In this document: positions 45,796-54,906 of the stretch, piece by piece | Layout of the letters: the number at the start of each line of letters is the position of its first letter | Position numbering within the stretch: the first letter of the stretch is position 1 | DNA from: Candidatus Obscuribacterales bacterium | GTDB lineage: Bacteria; Cyanobacteriota; Vampirovibrionia; Obscuribacterales; Obscuribacteraceae | Assembly (NCBI GenBank): GCA_019637435.1 | Contig: JAHBVO010000006.1 | Span: forward strand, 558,001 to 622,000 | Reading direction: 5' to 3' | DNA: 64,000 nt | Translations under genes and position numbers: made by a program | The notes under the pieces: model-generated | Told to the model about the DNA's origin: nothing | Database searches by the model: none | The model's input: the letters and a program-made list of their open reading frames with translations, nothing else

Positions 45796-46926
45796 TTATT
45801 GGCGGCCGAATCTCAGACGATTGACCTGTGCCGTTCCTTTGACCAGAAACCCTTTGCCTGGCTTAACTTTCAACTCAGTGAATTTGAATTTCATATCGTC
45901 AGACAATGCACCGAAGTGCGAGAGCCCATTGATTTTGTTTACAAGCATCTTCGATATAGCAGGCGAAATCTCCTGACCGGAAGTCAAAAGCTTGCTGTCA
46001 GTGACCTGAACCCAACCGTCGACCAGGGCCAGTTGACTCTGCACTTCGACAGGAATCGGCACAGCCATCTCACCCACGCCGACCCTGGTATCAACTTTTA
46101 CGCTCACATTGTTGTTTTTTCCCAATACGATCGATCCATTTGAAACAGTCACACCGATGTTTCCAACACTGCCGAGCAAATTCGCAAACTGCCCCGCGCG
46201 TTTGGCAACATTCGCCCCCAACCGATCGAGAGTGCCTGGCGAGTTGAGAAACCGATTGAGACTCTCCTGACTGATTTCGGCAGTTACGTCTGCTTGAGTC
46301 GGCTCAACGAATTGCAAGATCTTTTGATTGAACAAAACACCAGTGTCGAACCGCATGGCGCCTTGCGTCGTCATCGTAAACTTATCGACGATAAAGTCGC
46401 CGATATGTGCGCCCTCCGCAGTCACATCGAGCGACTTTAAAACACCTTCGCGCACATCCATGTCACGCGCGATCAAATGCATATGATCGACTGCACCATC
46501 GAGAAACTGCGCGGCTTCAAGATCGATTTCCAGCTTTCCAAATTTGCCGGAATTCACATCAACGAACGATATCGGGGGCACCACTACTGGTGCCTGACCG
46601 CCGGGCATTTGTTGTCCGTTCAACATCCGACGAACAGGATCCGGCAGGTTCACTCCACCTTGAGTCGGTTGACCCGGCTCCTGCAATTGGCTGATCAGAA
46701 CCGGCGCGTTCCGATGTTCAGCTTTCAGATCAGGCGAGGGTGCTTCGGACGAACCAAAGTGTGCTGCTTTCGCTCGATACGGAACCCGGCTTGTAGATTG
46801 CGAATCAGTTGACATGGCATTCACCGATACGGAAGTCGTGAAGCCGATTGCAATAGTAAGCGCTGTAAATGCGGACAAAAATCTGGAGCGCTTGCGAGTA
46901 AGCGATCGCGTTCTACTTGTATTCAT
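45796..46926 (-). CDS. DUF2993 secreted protein
   Basis: 376 residues from the ATG at 46926, supported by AAGGA at nine bases and by a signal peptide (RKRSRFLSAFTALTIAIGF, then VNAMS). The longer frame to 47034 is unlikely. After a Pro/Gln-rich linker the last ~260 residues match the DUF2993 (LmeA-like) family: IDLEAAQFLDGAVDHMHL, DVTAEGAHIG, TAEISQESLNRFL, a beta-rich lipid-binding fold. In actinobacteria LmeA binds phospholipid in the periplasm; the cyanobacterial members are uncharacterised. It reads into rph on the same strand after 91 bp. Confidence 0.85.
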   Translation of the reverse strand: MNTSRTRSLTRKRSRFLSAFTALTIAIGFTTSVSVNAMSTDSQSTSRVPYRAKAAHFGSSEAPSPDLKAEHRNAPVLISQLQEPGQPTQGGVNLPDPVRRMLNGQQMPGGQAPVVVPPISFVDVNSGKFGKLEIDLEAAQFLDGAVDHMHLIARDMDVREGVLKSLDVTAEGAHIGDFIVDKFTMTTQGAMRFDTGVLFNQKILQFVEPTQADVTAEISQESLNRFLNSPGTLDRLGANVAKRAGQFANLLGSVGNIGVTVSNGSIVLGKNNNVSVKVDTRVGVGEMAVPIPVEVQSQLALVDGWVQVTDSKLLTSGQEISPAISKMLVNKINGLSHFGALSDDMKFKFTELKVKPGKGFLVKGTAQVNRLRFGRQ

Positions 46927-47148
46927 TATTGATAGTCCTTGTTGATGTTTGTCCGAATCAAAAGCGATCCGAAGTTTCCATTTTGTTTGAGACAGATTTC
47001 TCAGCGACATTGTTCCGATTTGGTTCCAAACCAACGCACGAAAACAGTTTCCCGGATACAGAAAGTCGCTCCTCGGATAAACCGAAAAGCGACTTACATT
47101 TTATACTCTTTGGTCGAATGAACTATTGTTCAAACAACTTGAGTGCGA

Positions 47149-47472
47149 TTACTCGCCACCTTCTGCAGGATCAGCACCTTCAGCAGGCTTGTCGCCTTCT
47201 GCCGGCTTATCGCCTTCTGCTGCCGGCTTGTCGCCTTCTGCAGCCGGTTTGTCGGTTGCTGCAGCATCAGTAGTCGTGGTGGTTGTGGTGGTTGTTTCGG
47301 TTGTAGCCGCTGCATCTCCACCGGTCGCTGCTGCATCAGTTGCAGGAGTGGTTGTGGTGGTGGAGGTGGTGCTTGTGGAGTCGGTGCCGCCACCGCCGCC
47401 GCATGCAGCCAAGCTGGCAACGAGGCCGAAGCTCGCAAGCGCTAAAGCTAGAGTTTTGTTTCGAATAGTCAT
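47149..47472 (-). CDS. Small low-complexity lipoprotein
   Basis: 107 residues. A lipoprotein signal ends in the lipobox LAAC (Cys24), so the mature chain would be lipid-anchored. The rest is Gly5, then Thr/Ala-rich runs, then repeats of AEGDKP near the C-terminus. No folded domain is visible. A strong ribosome site (AAGGAGA) precedes the ATG. The gene is real by its signal and start, but the body is probably disordered and may be a spacer or surface-exposed tether. The opposite strand has a Cys-rich 100-codon frame that is a shadow of this repeat. Confidence 0.8.
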   Translation of the reverse strand: MTIRNKTLALALASFGLVASLAACGGGGGTDSTSTTSTTTTTPATDAAATGGDAAATTETTTTTTTTTDAAATDKPAAEGDKPAAEGDKPAEGDKPAEGADPAEGGE

Positions 47473-47816
47473 TGGTTGACCGTCTCCTTCTGGGACCTGA
47501 AAAATCTTAGACAGCTCTCTTTGTTTTTCTGCGACAGAACAATTAATAAGTATTCCAATCGCAAACAGCGCGATTATACAGTCATGGTTGCGCGTAATGC
47601 AAACCGTAGGTGGTGAATTATCTTCCGTATCGCTGATAAAACGGGCTATCCGGAAGCTTTACATAACAACAATGCCAAGAGAAACTTGTCTCCAACTAGT
47701 CATCCTCTACGCTCGGTTTATGCGCGTGGATTATTCAGCGGATATATGCTGAAAACTAGAGAACTCTTGACGAGTCCAGTATTTTCCCGCAAAAAATTTC
47801 AGATAGGTTTCAGACA
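47473..47816. other. 344-bp intergenic region
   Basis: Lies upstream of the lipoprotein and downstream of gpmI (both minus strand). No gene, repeat or convincing hairpin terminator seen. Confidence 0.5.
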
Positions 47817-49358
47817 CTACCTGATTAGTGAAGATCCACTCATCTCAGGTGGCTTTTCCAGACCCATTATCTGCAAAACCGTCGGCGCAACATCAGCCAG
47901 ACCGCCCTCGATAAGCTTAGCGCCGTTTTGCAATCCGGCGAGATCATTCTTCTGAAAACTTGCCACTATAAACGGTACCGGATGACTTGTGTGCGCAGTG
48001 TGCGGTTCGCCCGTGACGTAATCGATCATCTGCTCGACGTTGCCATGATCAGAAGTAATAAGCAGCGTGCCACTACTTTCCTTAGTCGCCTCGAGAAGCG
48101 CGCCGAACGCATCGTCCACGGAAGAGACCGCATCGACGGCTGCTTCCATGATTCCAGTGTGACCGACCATATCCGGATTGGCAAAGTTGAGAACCGTGAA
48201 TGGGAAATTTCCGGACTTGATTGCCTTGATGCCCTCTTCGCAGACTTCCGAAGTCTGCATTCTGGGCGCGAGATCGTAAGTCGCCACCTTCAACGAAGGT
48301 ATCATCCGCCGCTCCTCACCTTCGACCGGTTGTTCGCGACCGCCGTTCAAGAAGTATGTGACATGCGCGTACTTCTCTGTTTCCGCAGCGTGGAACTGAC
48401 CGATATGGTGGCACGACAACAGTTCAGGCAAAGTCATAGAGATGTCCTGAGACGGAAGCGCTTCATTGTTGAACGCGACCGGCAAGTTCAAGCTGGCGTC
48501 ATACTCCGTTAAACATACATAATGTATATTAGGCACCATCGGGCGCGCGAAGAATGAAAAATCAGCTTGCGTCAACGCACGGCTTATCTGCCTTACGCGG
48601 TCCGGACGGAAGTTGAAACAGATAACACTGTCACCATCTTTGATGCGCCGATCGTTCACTATATAAGGACGGACAAACTCGTCATTTTCATTGCGCGCAT
48701 ATGCATCGTCGACAGCTGCGACTGCGCTTTCAATCGGTCGTCCGTCGCCGAGCACGAGCGCTCGCCAGTATTCCTCTATGCGTTCCCAACGATTATCGCG
48801 GTCCATTGCATAGTAGCGACCGCAGACTACACCTATCTCGCCACGGTTTTTGAGCTTTTCTTCCAGCTCTCGCATAAAACGCCTGGCGGAACGCGGCGGT
48901 GTATCCCGACCATCGAGAATAGGATGGACAACGAATTTGCTGATAGATGCACGAGAAGCAAGCTCGATCAGACCGTCAAGGTGATCCGGGCTCGAGTGAA
49001 CACAACCGTCGCTCACCAGTCCGAAGACATGCAGAGTGCCACCCGTCTCGCGTACATGGTCGATAGCTCGCACTATGACTGGGTTTTTGAAAAAGGAATT
49101 GTCGCGGATTGTGTTTGAAATCAAAGTGAGTTTTTGCACAACCGTGCGACCGGCGCCGATCGTCAAATGCCCGACTTCTGAATTGCCCATCAAACCTGGA
49201 GGTAAACCGACTGCAAGCCCGGACGAGTCAAGCAACGTGTTCGGAAAGTTCTCAAGGAGGTAATTATAGTTGGGCGTTTTCGTGGCAAGAATCGAATTGC
49301 CCTTCTTCTCCCGAGTTACTCCCCATCCATCTAATATAAGTAGAGTTACAGGTCCCAT
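47817..49358 (-). CDS. gpmI: 2,3-bisphosphoglycerate-independent phosphoglycerate mutase
   Basis: 513 residues, standard length. Manganese enzyme converting 3- to 2-phosphoglycerate in glycolysis. Alkaline-phosphatase-fold motifs: LLILDGWG, the catalytic Ser in GNSEVGHLTIGAGR, HVFGLVSDGCVHS, HPILDGRDTPPRSA, CGRYYAMDRD, NFANPDMVGHTG and ITSDHGNVEQM with metal ligands. GAGG sits five bases before the ATG. It is a single gene; enolase, the next enzyme of the pathway, is at 12557. Confidence 0.97.
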   Translation of the reverse strand: MGPVTLLILDGWGVTREKKGNSILATKTPNYNYLLENFPNTLLDSSGLAVGLPPGLMGNSEVGHLTIGAGRTVVQKLTLISNTIRDNSFFKNPVIVRAIDHVRETGGTLHVFGLVSDGCVHSSPDHLDGLIELASRASISKFVVHPILDGRDTPPRSARRFMRELEEKLKNRGEIGVVCGRYYAMDRDNRWERIEEYWRALVLGDGRPIESAVAAVDDAYARNENDEFVRPYIVNDRRIKDGDSVICFNFRPDRVRQISRALTQADFSFFARPMVPNIHYVCLTEYDASLNLPVAFNNEALPSQDISMTLPELLSCHHIGQFHAAETEKYAHVTYFLNGGREQPVEGEERRMIPSLKVATYDLAPRMQTSEVCEEGIKAIKSGNFPFTVLNFANPDMVGHTGIMEAAVDAVSSVDDAFGALLEATKESSGTLLITSDHGNVEQMIDYVTGEPHTAHTSHPVPFIVASFQKNDLAGLQNGAKLIEGGLADVAPTVLQIMGLEKPPEMSGSSLIR

Positions 49359-49575
49359 TACCGCCTCATGAAAAGCTCAGCACAAAACGCTGCATGAAAT
49401 CGTATCGTGATTAGAATCGATTAGGTGTTTTTCAACCGAGATCCTTAACTAAAGTGTCGAGCAATCTTCCGTCGGCGTTTCGTCAGCTGATTCGCGTTGC
49501 AGGTTAGCGTTCGATCAGCGTGCGGTTCTTTAGTGTTTCGTTTGCCTGGAAGGTAGTACAATCCGGCTCGTCAAC

Positions 49576-50328
49576 TTGGATATATGGCTCGTGAATCAGG
49601 AAGCAAAAACGAGTGCCGCACAGGAAGCATCCTCGCCATCAGCGGATTCACCGCGGGAAGCAGGGCGTGATTCGGACTGGATTGCGGAAGTTTCGCACGA
49701 GCTGCGCCTGCCTATCGCCAATATAAAACTGCTGGTAGAGACGCTTCTCGACGGCGCGCACGAGGACCCGGCAACAGCAGTGCGTATGCTAGAGCGCACA
49801 AGACAGGAAGTAGAGCGGCTCGAGGCTCTGGTTGCCGATTTGATATCAATTGAGGAAGTAGCCGACAATCGCGACAACGTCAAGAAGCGCATGACACCAC
49901 TGTCGGATGCGGCACGATACGCCATGGAGAGCGTTTCAAAAACAGCAGCGAAGAAGAACATTTCAGTGAAATCAGAGATCGCACCAGGGTTTCACGTCAA
50001 TGCAAATCCAGACCAGCTCAACCAGGTGATGTTGAACCTGGTCGAAAACGCCGTTAAATACACGCCCGCAGGCGGCGAAGTCGTGATCCGGTCCGGCGCG
50101 CGCGGCAGTTTTTCAGTCTCTGATACAGGGCTGGGAATTGCGGCGAGTGAAATTCCAAAAATCTTCAAACGTTTTTATCGAGTTGATCGAACCAGGGCAC
50201 CAGGCTCTACGGGGCTCGGGCTCTCAATTGTGAAACACATCGCGGACATGCACGGTGCTAAAATTAGCGTGCAGTCCGAAGAGTCAAAGGGCTCGACATT
50301 CATCCTCCTATTCCCGGAGGACACTTAG
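49576..50328 (+). CDS. phoR: Soluble PhoR-like histidine kinase
   Basis: 250 residues. HisKA: WIAEVSHELRLPIANIKLLVET with the phosphorylated His; HATPase_c: NLVENAVKYTP, VSDTGLGIA, FKRFYRVD, STGLGLSIV. There is no membrane helix or sensor domain, only a ~30-residue Ser/Ala-rich N-terminus, unlike the membrane-anchored PhoR of most bacteria. The start is TTG 49576 or GTG 49591; neither has a strong ribosome site. It is followed after 6 bp by a PhoB-like regulator and then phoU, so phosphate control is inferred from context. The signal may come through PhoU and another protein. Confidence 0.85.
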   Translation: MDIWLVNQEAKTSAAQEASSPSADSPREAGRDSDWIAEVSHELRLPIANIKLLVETLLDGAHEDPATAVRMLERTRQEVERLEALVADLISIEEVADNRDNVKKRMTPLSDAARYAMESVSKTAAKKNISVKSEIAPGFHVNANPDQLNQVMLNLVENAVKYTPAGGEVVIRSGARGSFSVSDTGLGIAASEIPKIFKRFYRVDRTRAPGSTGLGLSIVKHIADMHGAKISVQSEESKGSTFILLFPEDT

Positions 50329-50334
50329 GCAATT

Positions 50335-51156
50335 ATGACCAACAATCCAATTTCGAAGCCCAAACGAATCATGGTCGTAGACGACGATGCCACCATCGTT
50401 GAGACACTGGCGTATAACTTGAAACGTCACGGCTTCGAGGCCGTCTCTTTCTCTCGAGGAATGGAGGCGCTGTCGGGTCTCGATGACGCCGACGCCTGCT
50501 TGATTGTTTTAGACTGGATGTTACCTGACGTCACCGGTCCGGAAGTTGTAAAACTTATTCGTGAGCGCGGTTGCGAATTACCTGTGCTCATGCTGACCGG
50601 TCGCTCCAGCCCCAACGACATCGCCCATGGATTGTCGGCCGGCGCCGATGACTATCTGGCTAAACCATTCAGCACGATCGAGTTTATGGCGCGCATCCAG
50701 GCGTTGCTTCGACGCGCGAAAAAGGATCAGGGTGCATCGGAAAACAAAATTACCATTGGCGACTTGATGCTCGATGAAAGCGCTCGGCGAGTCACTTTCA
50801 AAGGACAGCCCGTTGATCTCTCACCGAAAGAATTTTCTTTGCTCAAAGCTTTGATGAAAAACGCAGACAAGACAATGAGCACAGATGTGTTGTTAAACAA
50901 AGTATGGGGGTCGGATTATCAGGGCGATGTCAAAACAGTCGCAGTGCACATGCGCTGGTTGAGACAAAAGCTAGAGAACGATCCGAAAAATCCAACGTTA
51001 TTAGAGACCGTGCATCGCTCAGGATATCGGCTCAACTCGCAACCTTCGGCAGCCCAGCCAACAGCCAGGCACGAATCAAAAGCGACTGAATCCGAGCACG
51101 GAAGCGGTCACGAAACCGGATCGAGTCATGGAATCGGTCACGGTCAGAGCCATTAG
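50335..51156 (+). CDS. phoB: PhoB-like response regulator
   Basis: 273 residues. Receiver (about 8-125): VVDDDAT acidic cluster, phospho-acceptor in IVLDWMLPDVTG, MLTGRSS, LAKPFST. Winged helix (about 140-235): VDLSPKEFSLLKALM and VAVHMRWLRQKLE to HRSGYRL. A ~30-residue C-terminal tail is Ser/Gly/His-rich (HESKATESEHGSGHETGSSH and on), which is not part of the family fold and could bind metal. It is expected to bind PHO boxes and control phosphate uptake and polyphosphate genes, by homology and its position between phoR and phoU. No PHO box was identified here. Confidence 0.88.
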   Translation: MTNNPISKPKRIMVVDDDATIVETLAYNLKRHGFEAVSFSRGMEALSGLDDADACLIVLDWMLPDVTGPEVVKLIRERGCELPVLMLTGRSSPNDIAHGLSAGADDYLAKPFSTIEFMARIQALLRRAKKDQGASENKITIGDLMLDESARRVTFKGQPVDLSPKEFSLLKALMKNADKTMSTDVLLNKVWGSDYQGDVKTVAVHMRWLRQKLENDPKNPTLLETVHRSGYRLNSQPSAAQPTARHESKATESEHGSGHETGSSHGIGHGQSH

Positions 51157-51173
51157 AGGAGAAGGAGATAAAG

Positions 51174-51842
51174 GTGAAAACTGAAGCGCTTACCTTATTG
51201 AAAGAGGAAGTTCTCTCGATGGGACGAGGGGTCGAATCGACCGTTCAGGAACTCACGCGCATGCTCAAGAAAGATCCGGCAGCCAGCCTTGAACGCATGG
51301 AAGATGGCGAGGAGACAATCAACAGACAGTGCATGGAAATTGAAGAGCATTGTCTTGAATTGCTTGTCGAAAGAGACAAAGAAGAGATGAACGAACGCGA
51401 TATCCGCAGCCTGGTGAGCACGATCTTGATTGCTACCAAACTCGAGCGCATGGCAGACCATGCCATTCGTATAGCCAAAGTCGCTGACTGGGCGCGTGAA
51501 GAAGAAATCGACGTGCCGGAAGAATTGATCGAAATGTCGCAGACCGTTGGACATATGGTGCAAGAAACCTTGTTGGTGTTTCTAAGCGACGCACCAGACA
51601 AAGCGATCGAAGTAATGCGCCGCGACAATGCGGTCAACTATCTGCACGATGTTTTGTCAAAACGATTGCTTTCGAACTTGGGCGAACAGGACACGCAACA
51701 GGCGCAGATGCGCATGCAGTTTCTCTTCTGCACACGTTTCCTGGAGCGCATGGGTGATGCGTGCGGGTCGATTGCTAAGCGAGTCTATTTCATAGCCACC
51801 GGCAAACGTCTCAAAGCCGCAGCAACAAAGGTGGAGACATAA
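51174..51842 (+). CDS. phoU: PhoU-like phosphate signalling protein
   Basis: 222 residues, two tandem three-helix bundles of the PhoU family (ATKLERMADHAIRIAKVA and FLERMGDACGSIAKRVYF are the repeated metal-binding E..RxxD helices). PhoU represses PhoR signalling when phosphate is plentiful. The start is GTG 51174, with GGAGAAGGAG just before. The start codon lies 17 bp after phoB and its stop 1 bp before holA, so the cluster is one operon. The pst transport genes usually found with phoU are not present in the window. Confidence 0.93.
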   Translation: MKTEALTLLKEEVLSMGRGVESTVQELTRMLKKDPAASLERMEDGEETINRQCMEIEEHCLELLVERDKEEMNERDIRSLVSTILIATKLERMADHAIRIAKVADWAREEEIDVPEELIEMSQTVGHMVQETLLVFLSDAPDKAIEVMRRDNAVNYLHDVLSKRLLSNLGEQDTQQAQMRMQFLFCTRFLERMGDACGSIAKRVYFIATGKRLKAAATKVET

Positions 51843-51843
51843 T

Positions 51844-52893
51844 ATGTCACCAGTGATGGTACTAGCCGGAGACGAGGATTTTGAACTCTACCGCCGGCTT
51901 GCAAAATTGAAAGATTCACTTCTGGATCCGGCTTTTGCGTCGTTCAACTTCGCTCGTTTTGAAACGCCATCAATCACCGACGTTCTCGATAACGCGCTCA
52001 CCGTCCCGTTCGGTCCTGGCAATAAAGTCGTAATTTTCGACAAATGCGATTTCTTTACCCGCAAATCTGCAGGAAAAGGAAAAGACAAATCCGATTCCGG
52101 AAGCGCCACTCAAAAGCAACTCGATAGCCTTGATGATTCGCTCGGCTCTGTGCATCCAAATACGTATTTGATTTTCGCCTGCCCTTTCAATTTCGACTCA
52201 AATTTGAAGATGTCGAAAATAATGCTGAAACACGCAAAACCAGAAGAGTTTCCAAAGGCGAAATACTACATCGGCTCCCCGAATCCGAAGCTGGAAACCT
52301 GGGTTCGCAAAGAAGCCAAAGCGAAGGGCGCCACTATCGACGATACCGCCATTGCATACTTGCTTGATGGAACAGAAGCAAACTTACGCCAGATTTATTC
52401 GGAAATTGATAAAGCAGCGACGTACATAATGCCGAAAACCCACATCACTTATGATGTGGTGGTCGAGATGAGCCCGCATCACTCGCACGTTTTCACGCTT
52501 CTCGATCACTGGTTGGAGGGCCGCGCCTCGAGCGCGCTCGACAGCGCGATCGAACTACTGTCGCGCCAGCCCGCGCTAAAAGTTATCGCCACGTTGCAGA
52601 CATTCCTCAGTCGCTGGATCGAGATGAAGGTAATTTGCGAGCAAGCAAATGCCAAACTGCCATTCGCACCCGGCGTACAAAGACGCGAGCTTCCGTTTCC
52701 GGAGCAGCTGAAGCGCGTGGCGTCGGAGATGAAGACTCAACCGTTCCTTATCGAAAAAGATTTGAAGCGACTGCGCACTCACAGTTCCGCTTATCTCATT
52801 AAGAAACGCCGCCAACTCACGAACTTCGAATTCCTCGTCAAGAGCGGCCGCCTCAACGAAAAAAACGCCCTGGAATTATTCATCGCCAGCTAA
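51844..52893 (+). CDS. holA: DNA polymerase III delta subunit
   Basis: 349 residues, the clamp-loader subunit that opens the sliding clamp. An N-terminal ATPase-like domain without Walker A (as in delta) carries VMVLAGDEDFELYRRL, and the family segment VRKEAKAKGATIDDTAIAYLLDGTEANLRQIYSEIDK is visible in the middle. The C-terminal helical domain has LLDHWLEGRASSALDSAIELLSRQ. GGAGA lies six bases before the ATG. It is coupled to phoU, an unusual partner: a housekeeping replication gene driven from the Pho operon or its own internal promoter. Confidence 0.9.
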   Translation: MSPVMVLAGDEDFELYRRLAKLKDSLLDPAFASFNFARFETPSITDVLDNALTVPFGPGNKVVIFDKCDFFTRKSAGKGKDKSDSGSATQKQLDSLDDSLGSVHPNTYLIFACPFNFDSNLKMSKIMLKHAKPEEFPKAKYYIGSPNPKLETWVRKEAKAKGATIDDTAIAYLLDGTEANLRQIYSEIDKAATYIMPKTHITYDVVVEMSPHHSHVFTLLDHWLEGRASSALDSAIELLSRQPALKVIATLQTFLSRWIEMKVICEQANAKLPFAPGVQRRELPFPEQLKRVASEMKTQPFLIEKDLKRLRTHSSAYLIKKRRQLTNFEFLVKSGRLNEKNALELFIAS

Positions 52894-52903
52894 TTTCGAA
52901 GCA

Positions 52904-52925
52904 GACGCTTTTTTGAAAAAGCGTC
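52904..52925. repeat. Inverted repeat after holA
   Basis: GACGCTTTTT (52904-52913) and AAAAAGCGTC (52916-52925) are perfectly complementary around TG. It may end holA transcription, though there is no T run outside the stem. Confidence 0.55.
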
Positions 52926-53016
52926 GTAGTCAGATAGACATCGCACCGAGGTGCACAACTTTTTAGGTCAGGATATACTGTGTTCAGGCAACTCCAAGAC
53001 ACTGAGAGAGGAAACC

Positions 53017-53742
53017 ATGCCAGACACAAGATATGTTCTCGATGACATGACGGTCAAAGACACCTGGCGAATTTTTCGTATGATGGCTGAGATGGTCGAG
53101 GGCTTCGAGGAACTATCAAAGATAGGTCCGGCGGTTTCTATTTTCGGAAGTGCCCGATGCAAGCCGTCCGACCCTGAGTATCTGCTGGCGGAAACCATCG
53201 CCAGGAAATTAGCGGAGCGCGGTTTCGCTGTCATCACCGGCGGTGGTCCGGGTGTGATGGAGGGCGGCAACAAGGGTGCCATCGCGGCCGGTGGCACGTC
53301 CGTTGGACTTAACATCCAACTTCCCCGCGAGCAGGCGCCCAACCCCTATCAGACAGTCTCTGTTGACTTCCGCTATTTCTTCGTACGAAAACTCATGTTC
53401 GTAAAATACGCGGTTGCATTCATCATTATGCCAGGAGGCTATGGAAGTCTCGACGAACTGTTCGAGGCTCTCACCCTGATTCAAACTAACAGGATAAAAC
53501 GCTTTCCGCTTTTCCTCGTCGACTCGACCTTTTGGAAACCAATGCTGGACTGGATTCGCGAAGGTCCCGTCAAACGCGGTTTTATCGCGGAATCAGAGCT
53601 GGACTTAATCACTCTCGTTGACGATCCGGATGAACTCGTCGCCCAGATTGTCTGGTGCGAAGAAGAGAAGTGCTATCTAAATCCGGATGGTTTGATGGCT
53701 CATCCCAGCCGTAAGCTGCCGAAGCCCGACACTGAAATATGA
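53017..53742 (+). CDS. LOG-family protein (cytokinin phosphoribohydrolase type)
   Basis: 241 residues from the ATG at 53017 (GAGAGAGGA upstream); the frame continues to 52951. Rossmann-like fold with the LOG motifs GGGPGVMEGGNKGA and PGGYGSLDELFEALT (PGGxGTxxE with Ser for Thr). Family members hydrolyse nucleoside 5'-monophosphates to the base and ribose 5-phosphate; plant homologues make cytokinins. It overlaps rtcA by 4 bp (ATGA), suggesting joint expression of two RNA/nucleotide-repair-type enzymes. Its exact nucleotide substrate is unknown. Confidence 0.9.
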   Translation: MPDTRYVLDDMTVKDTWRIFRMMAEMVEGFEELSKIGPAVSIFGSARCKPSDPEYLLAETIARKLAERGFAVITGGGPGVMEGGNKGAIAAGGTSVGLNIQLPREQAPNPYQTVSVDFRYFFVRKLMFVKYAVAFIIMPGGYGSLDELFEALTLIQTNRIKRFPLFLVDSTFWKPMLDWIREGPVKRGFIAESELDLITLVDDPDELVAQIVWCEEEKCYLNPDGLMAHPSRKLPKPDTEI

Positions 53743-54755
53743 TCGAAATAGACGGAAGCCTCGGTGAGGGTGGCGGACAAATCGTCCGCTCGTCTCTCGC
53801 GCTGTCCATTATTACCGGCAAACCTTTCCGCATAAGACAAGTACGCGCCAATCGGTCAAAACCAGGTCTGTTGAATCAGCACCTGACGGCGGTCAATGCC
53901 GCGGTGAAGATATCCGGCGCCGACACCAGCGGAGTTAAGCTCGGATCAACGAATTTCACTTTTTCGCCTGGTCCTTGCGTACCTGGCGATTACACTTTCT
54001 CCATCGGCACCGCTGGCAGTACCACGCTCGTATTTCAAACTGTTTTGCCGCCCTTGATGATAGCGAACTCGGCGAGTTCAATAACCCTCGATGGTGGCAC
54101 TCACAACCCGATGGCGCCACCATTCGAATTTCTGCGCGACACATTCCTTCCAGCACTTCAAGAGATGGGCGTAAGTGTCAAAGCGAATTTAAAACGCTAC
54201 GGTTTCTACCCCAAAGGCGGCGGCACTCTGCATTTCGAAATTCAGCCAGCGGAGACAATGGCGCCAATTCATTTGGGCGAAAAGGGTGGTATCAAATCTA
54301 TTAACGCCCAGGCTCTTGTAGTCAAGCTTCCGGAAGACATCGGTCACCGTGAGTTGAAAACGCTGAAGGCGAAGCTTTCACGACTGGACCACGCGAAAGT
54401 AACAGCGGTGAATGAAGGCGTTTCACAAGGCAACGTCGTGATAGTGCAAGTGAAAACCGGTGCACTCACGGAAACCATCACCGCAATTGGTGAACGCGGC
54501 TTGAAGGCTGAACTGGTCGCTGACGCAGCTGCGCTTGAAACCAATCAATATTTATCAAATAGCGCCGCGGTCGGGGAGCATCTAGCCGATCAACTTTTGA
54601 TTCCAATGGCCCTTGCCGGTGAAGGTTCTTTCATAACTTCCGTTCTCTCGAGCCACACCACAACTAACATTGATGTGATCCAAAGATTTCTCGATATCAA
54701 TATCAAAACAAAACAGCTCGGCGATTCACAATGGAAGATCGAAGTATTCAAGTAG
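53739..54755 (+). CDS. rtcA: RNA 3'-terminal phosphate cyclase
   Basis: 338 residues, usual length. Converts RNA 3'-phosphate to a 2',3'-cyclic phosphate via an AMP-enzyme intermediate. Seen: DGSLGEGGGQIVRSSLALS, RANRSKPGL, and the adenylated His in the C-terminal HTTTNIDVIQRF. The stop-start overlap with the LOG gene shows translational coupling. In E. coli, rtcA pairs with the ligase rtcB; no rtcB is in the window. Confidence 0.95.
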   Translation: MIEIDGSLGEGGGQIVRSSLALSIITGKPFRIRQVRANRSKPGLLNQHLTAVNAAVKISGADTSGVKLGSTNFTFSPGPCVPGDYTFSIGTAGSTTLVFQTVLPPLMIANSASSITLDGGTHNPMAPPFEFLRDTFLPALQEMGVSVKANLKRYGFYPKGGGTLHFEIQPAETMAPIHLGEKGGIKSINAQALVVKLPEDIGHRELKTLKAKLSRLDHAKVTAVNEGVSQGNVVIVQVKTGALTETITAIGERGLKAELVADAAALETNQYLSNSAAVGEHLADQLLIPMALAGEGSFITSVLSSHTTTNIDVIQRFLDINIKTKQLGDSQWKIEVFK

Positions 54756-54906
54756 TGAGATCACATTAAAAACCGCTCAGCATCTATGATTTCGTACATC
54801 TTCGTTACATCGCTATTAAGGATTTTGGTAAAAATTTCGGTTTCTTCTTAACTCATACATACAATGTTCTTTCGATCAGGTGTCAGACCGCCGGAGGAAA
54901 CAGGCT

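Noticed and set aside
47143..47445. 100-codon Cys/Gly-rich plus-strand frame
   Set aside because: Reverse reading of the lipoprotein repeat; the minus strand has the signal peptide and ribosome site.
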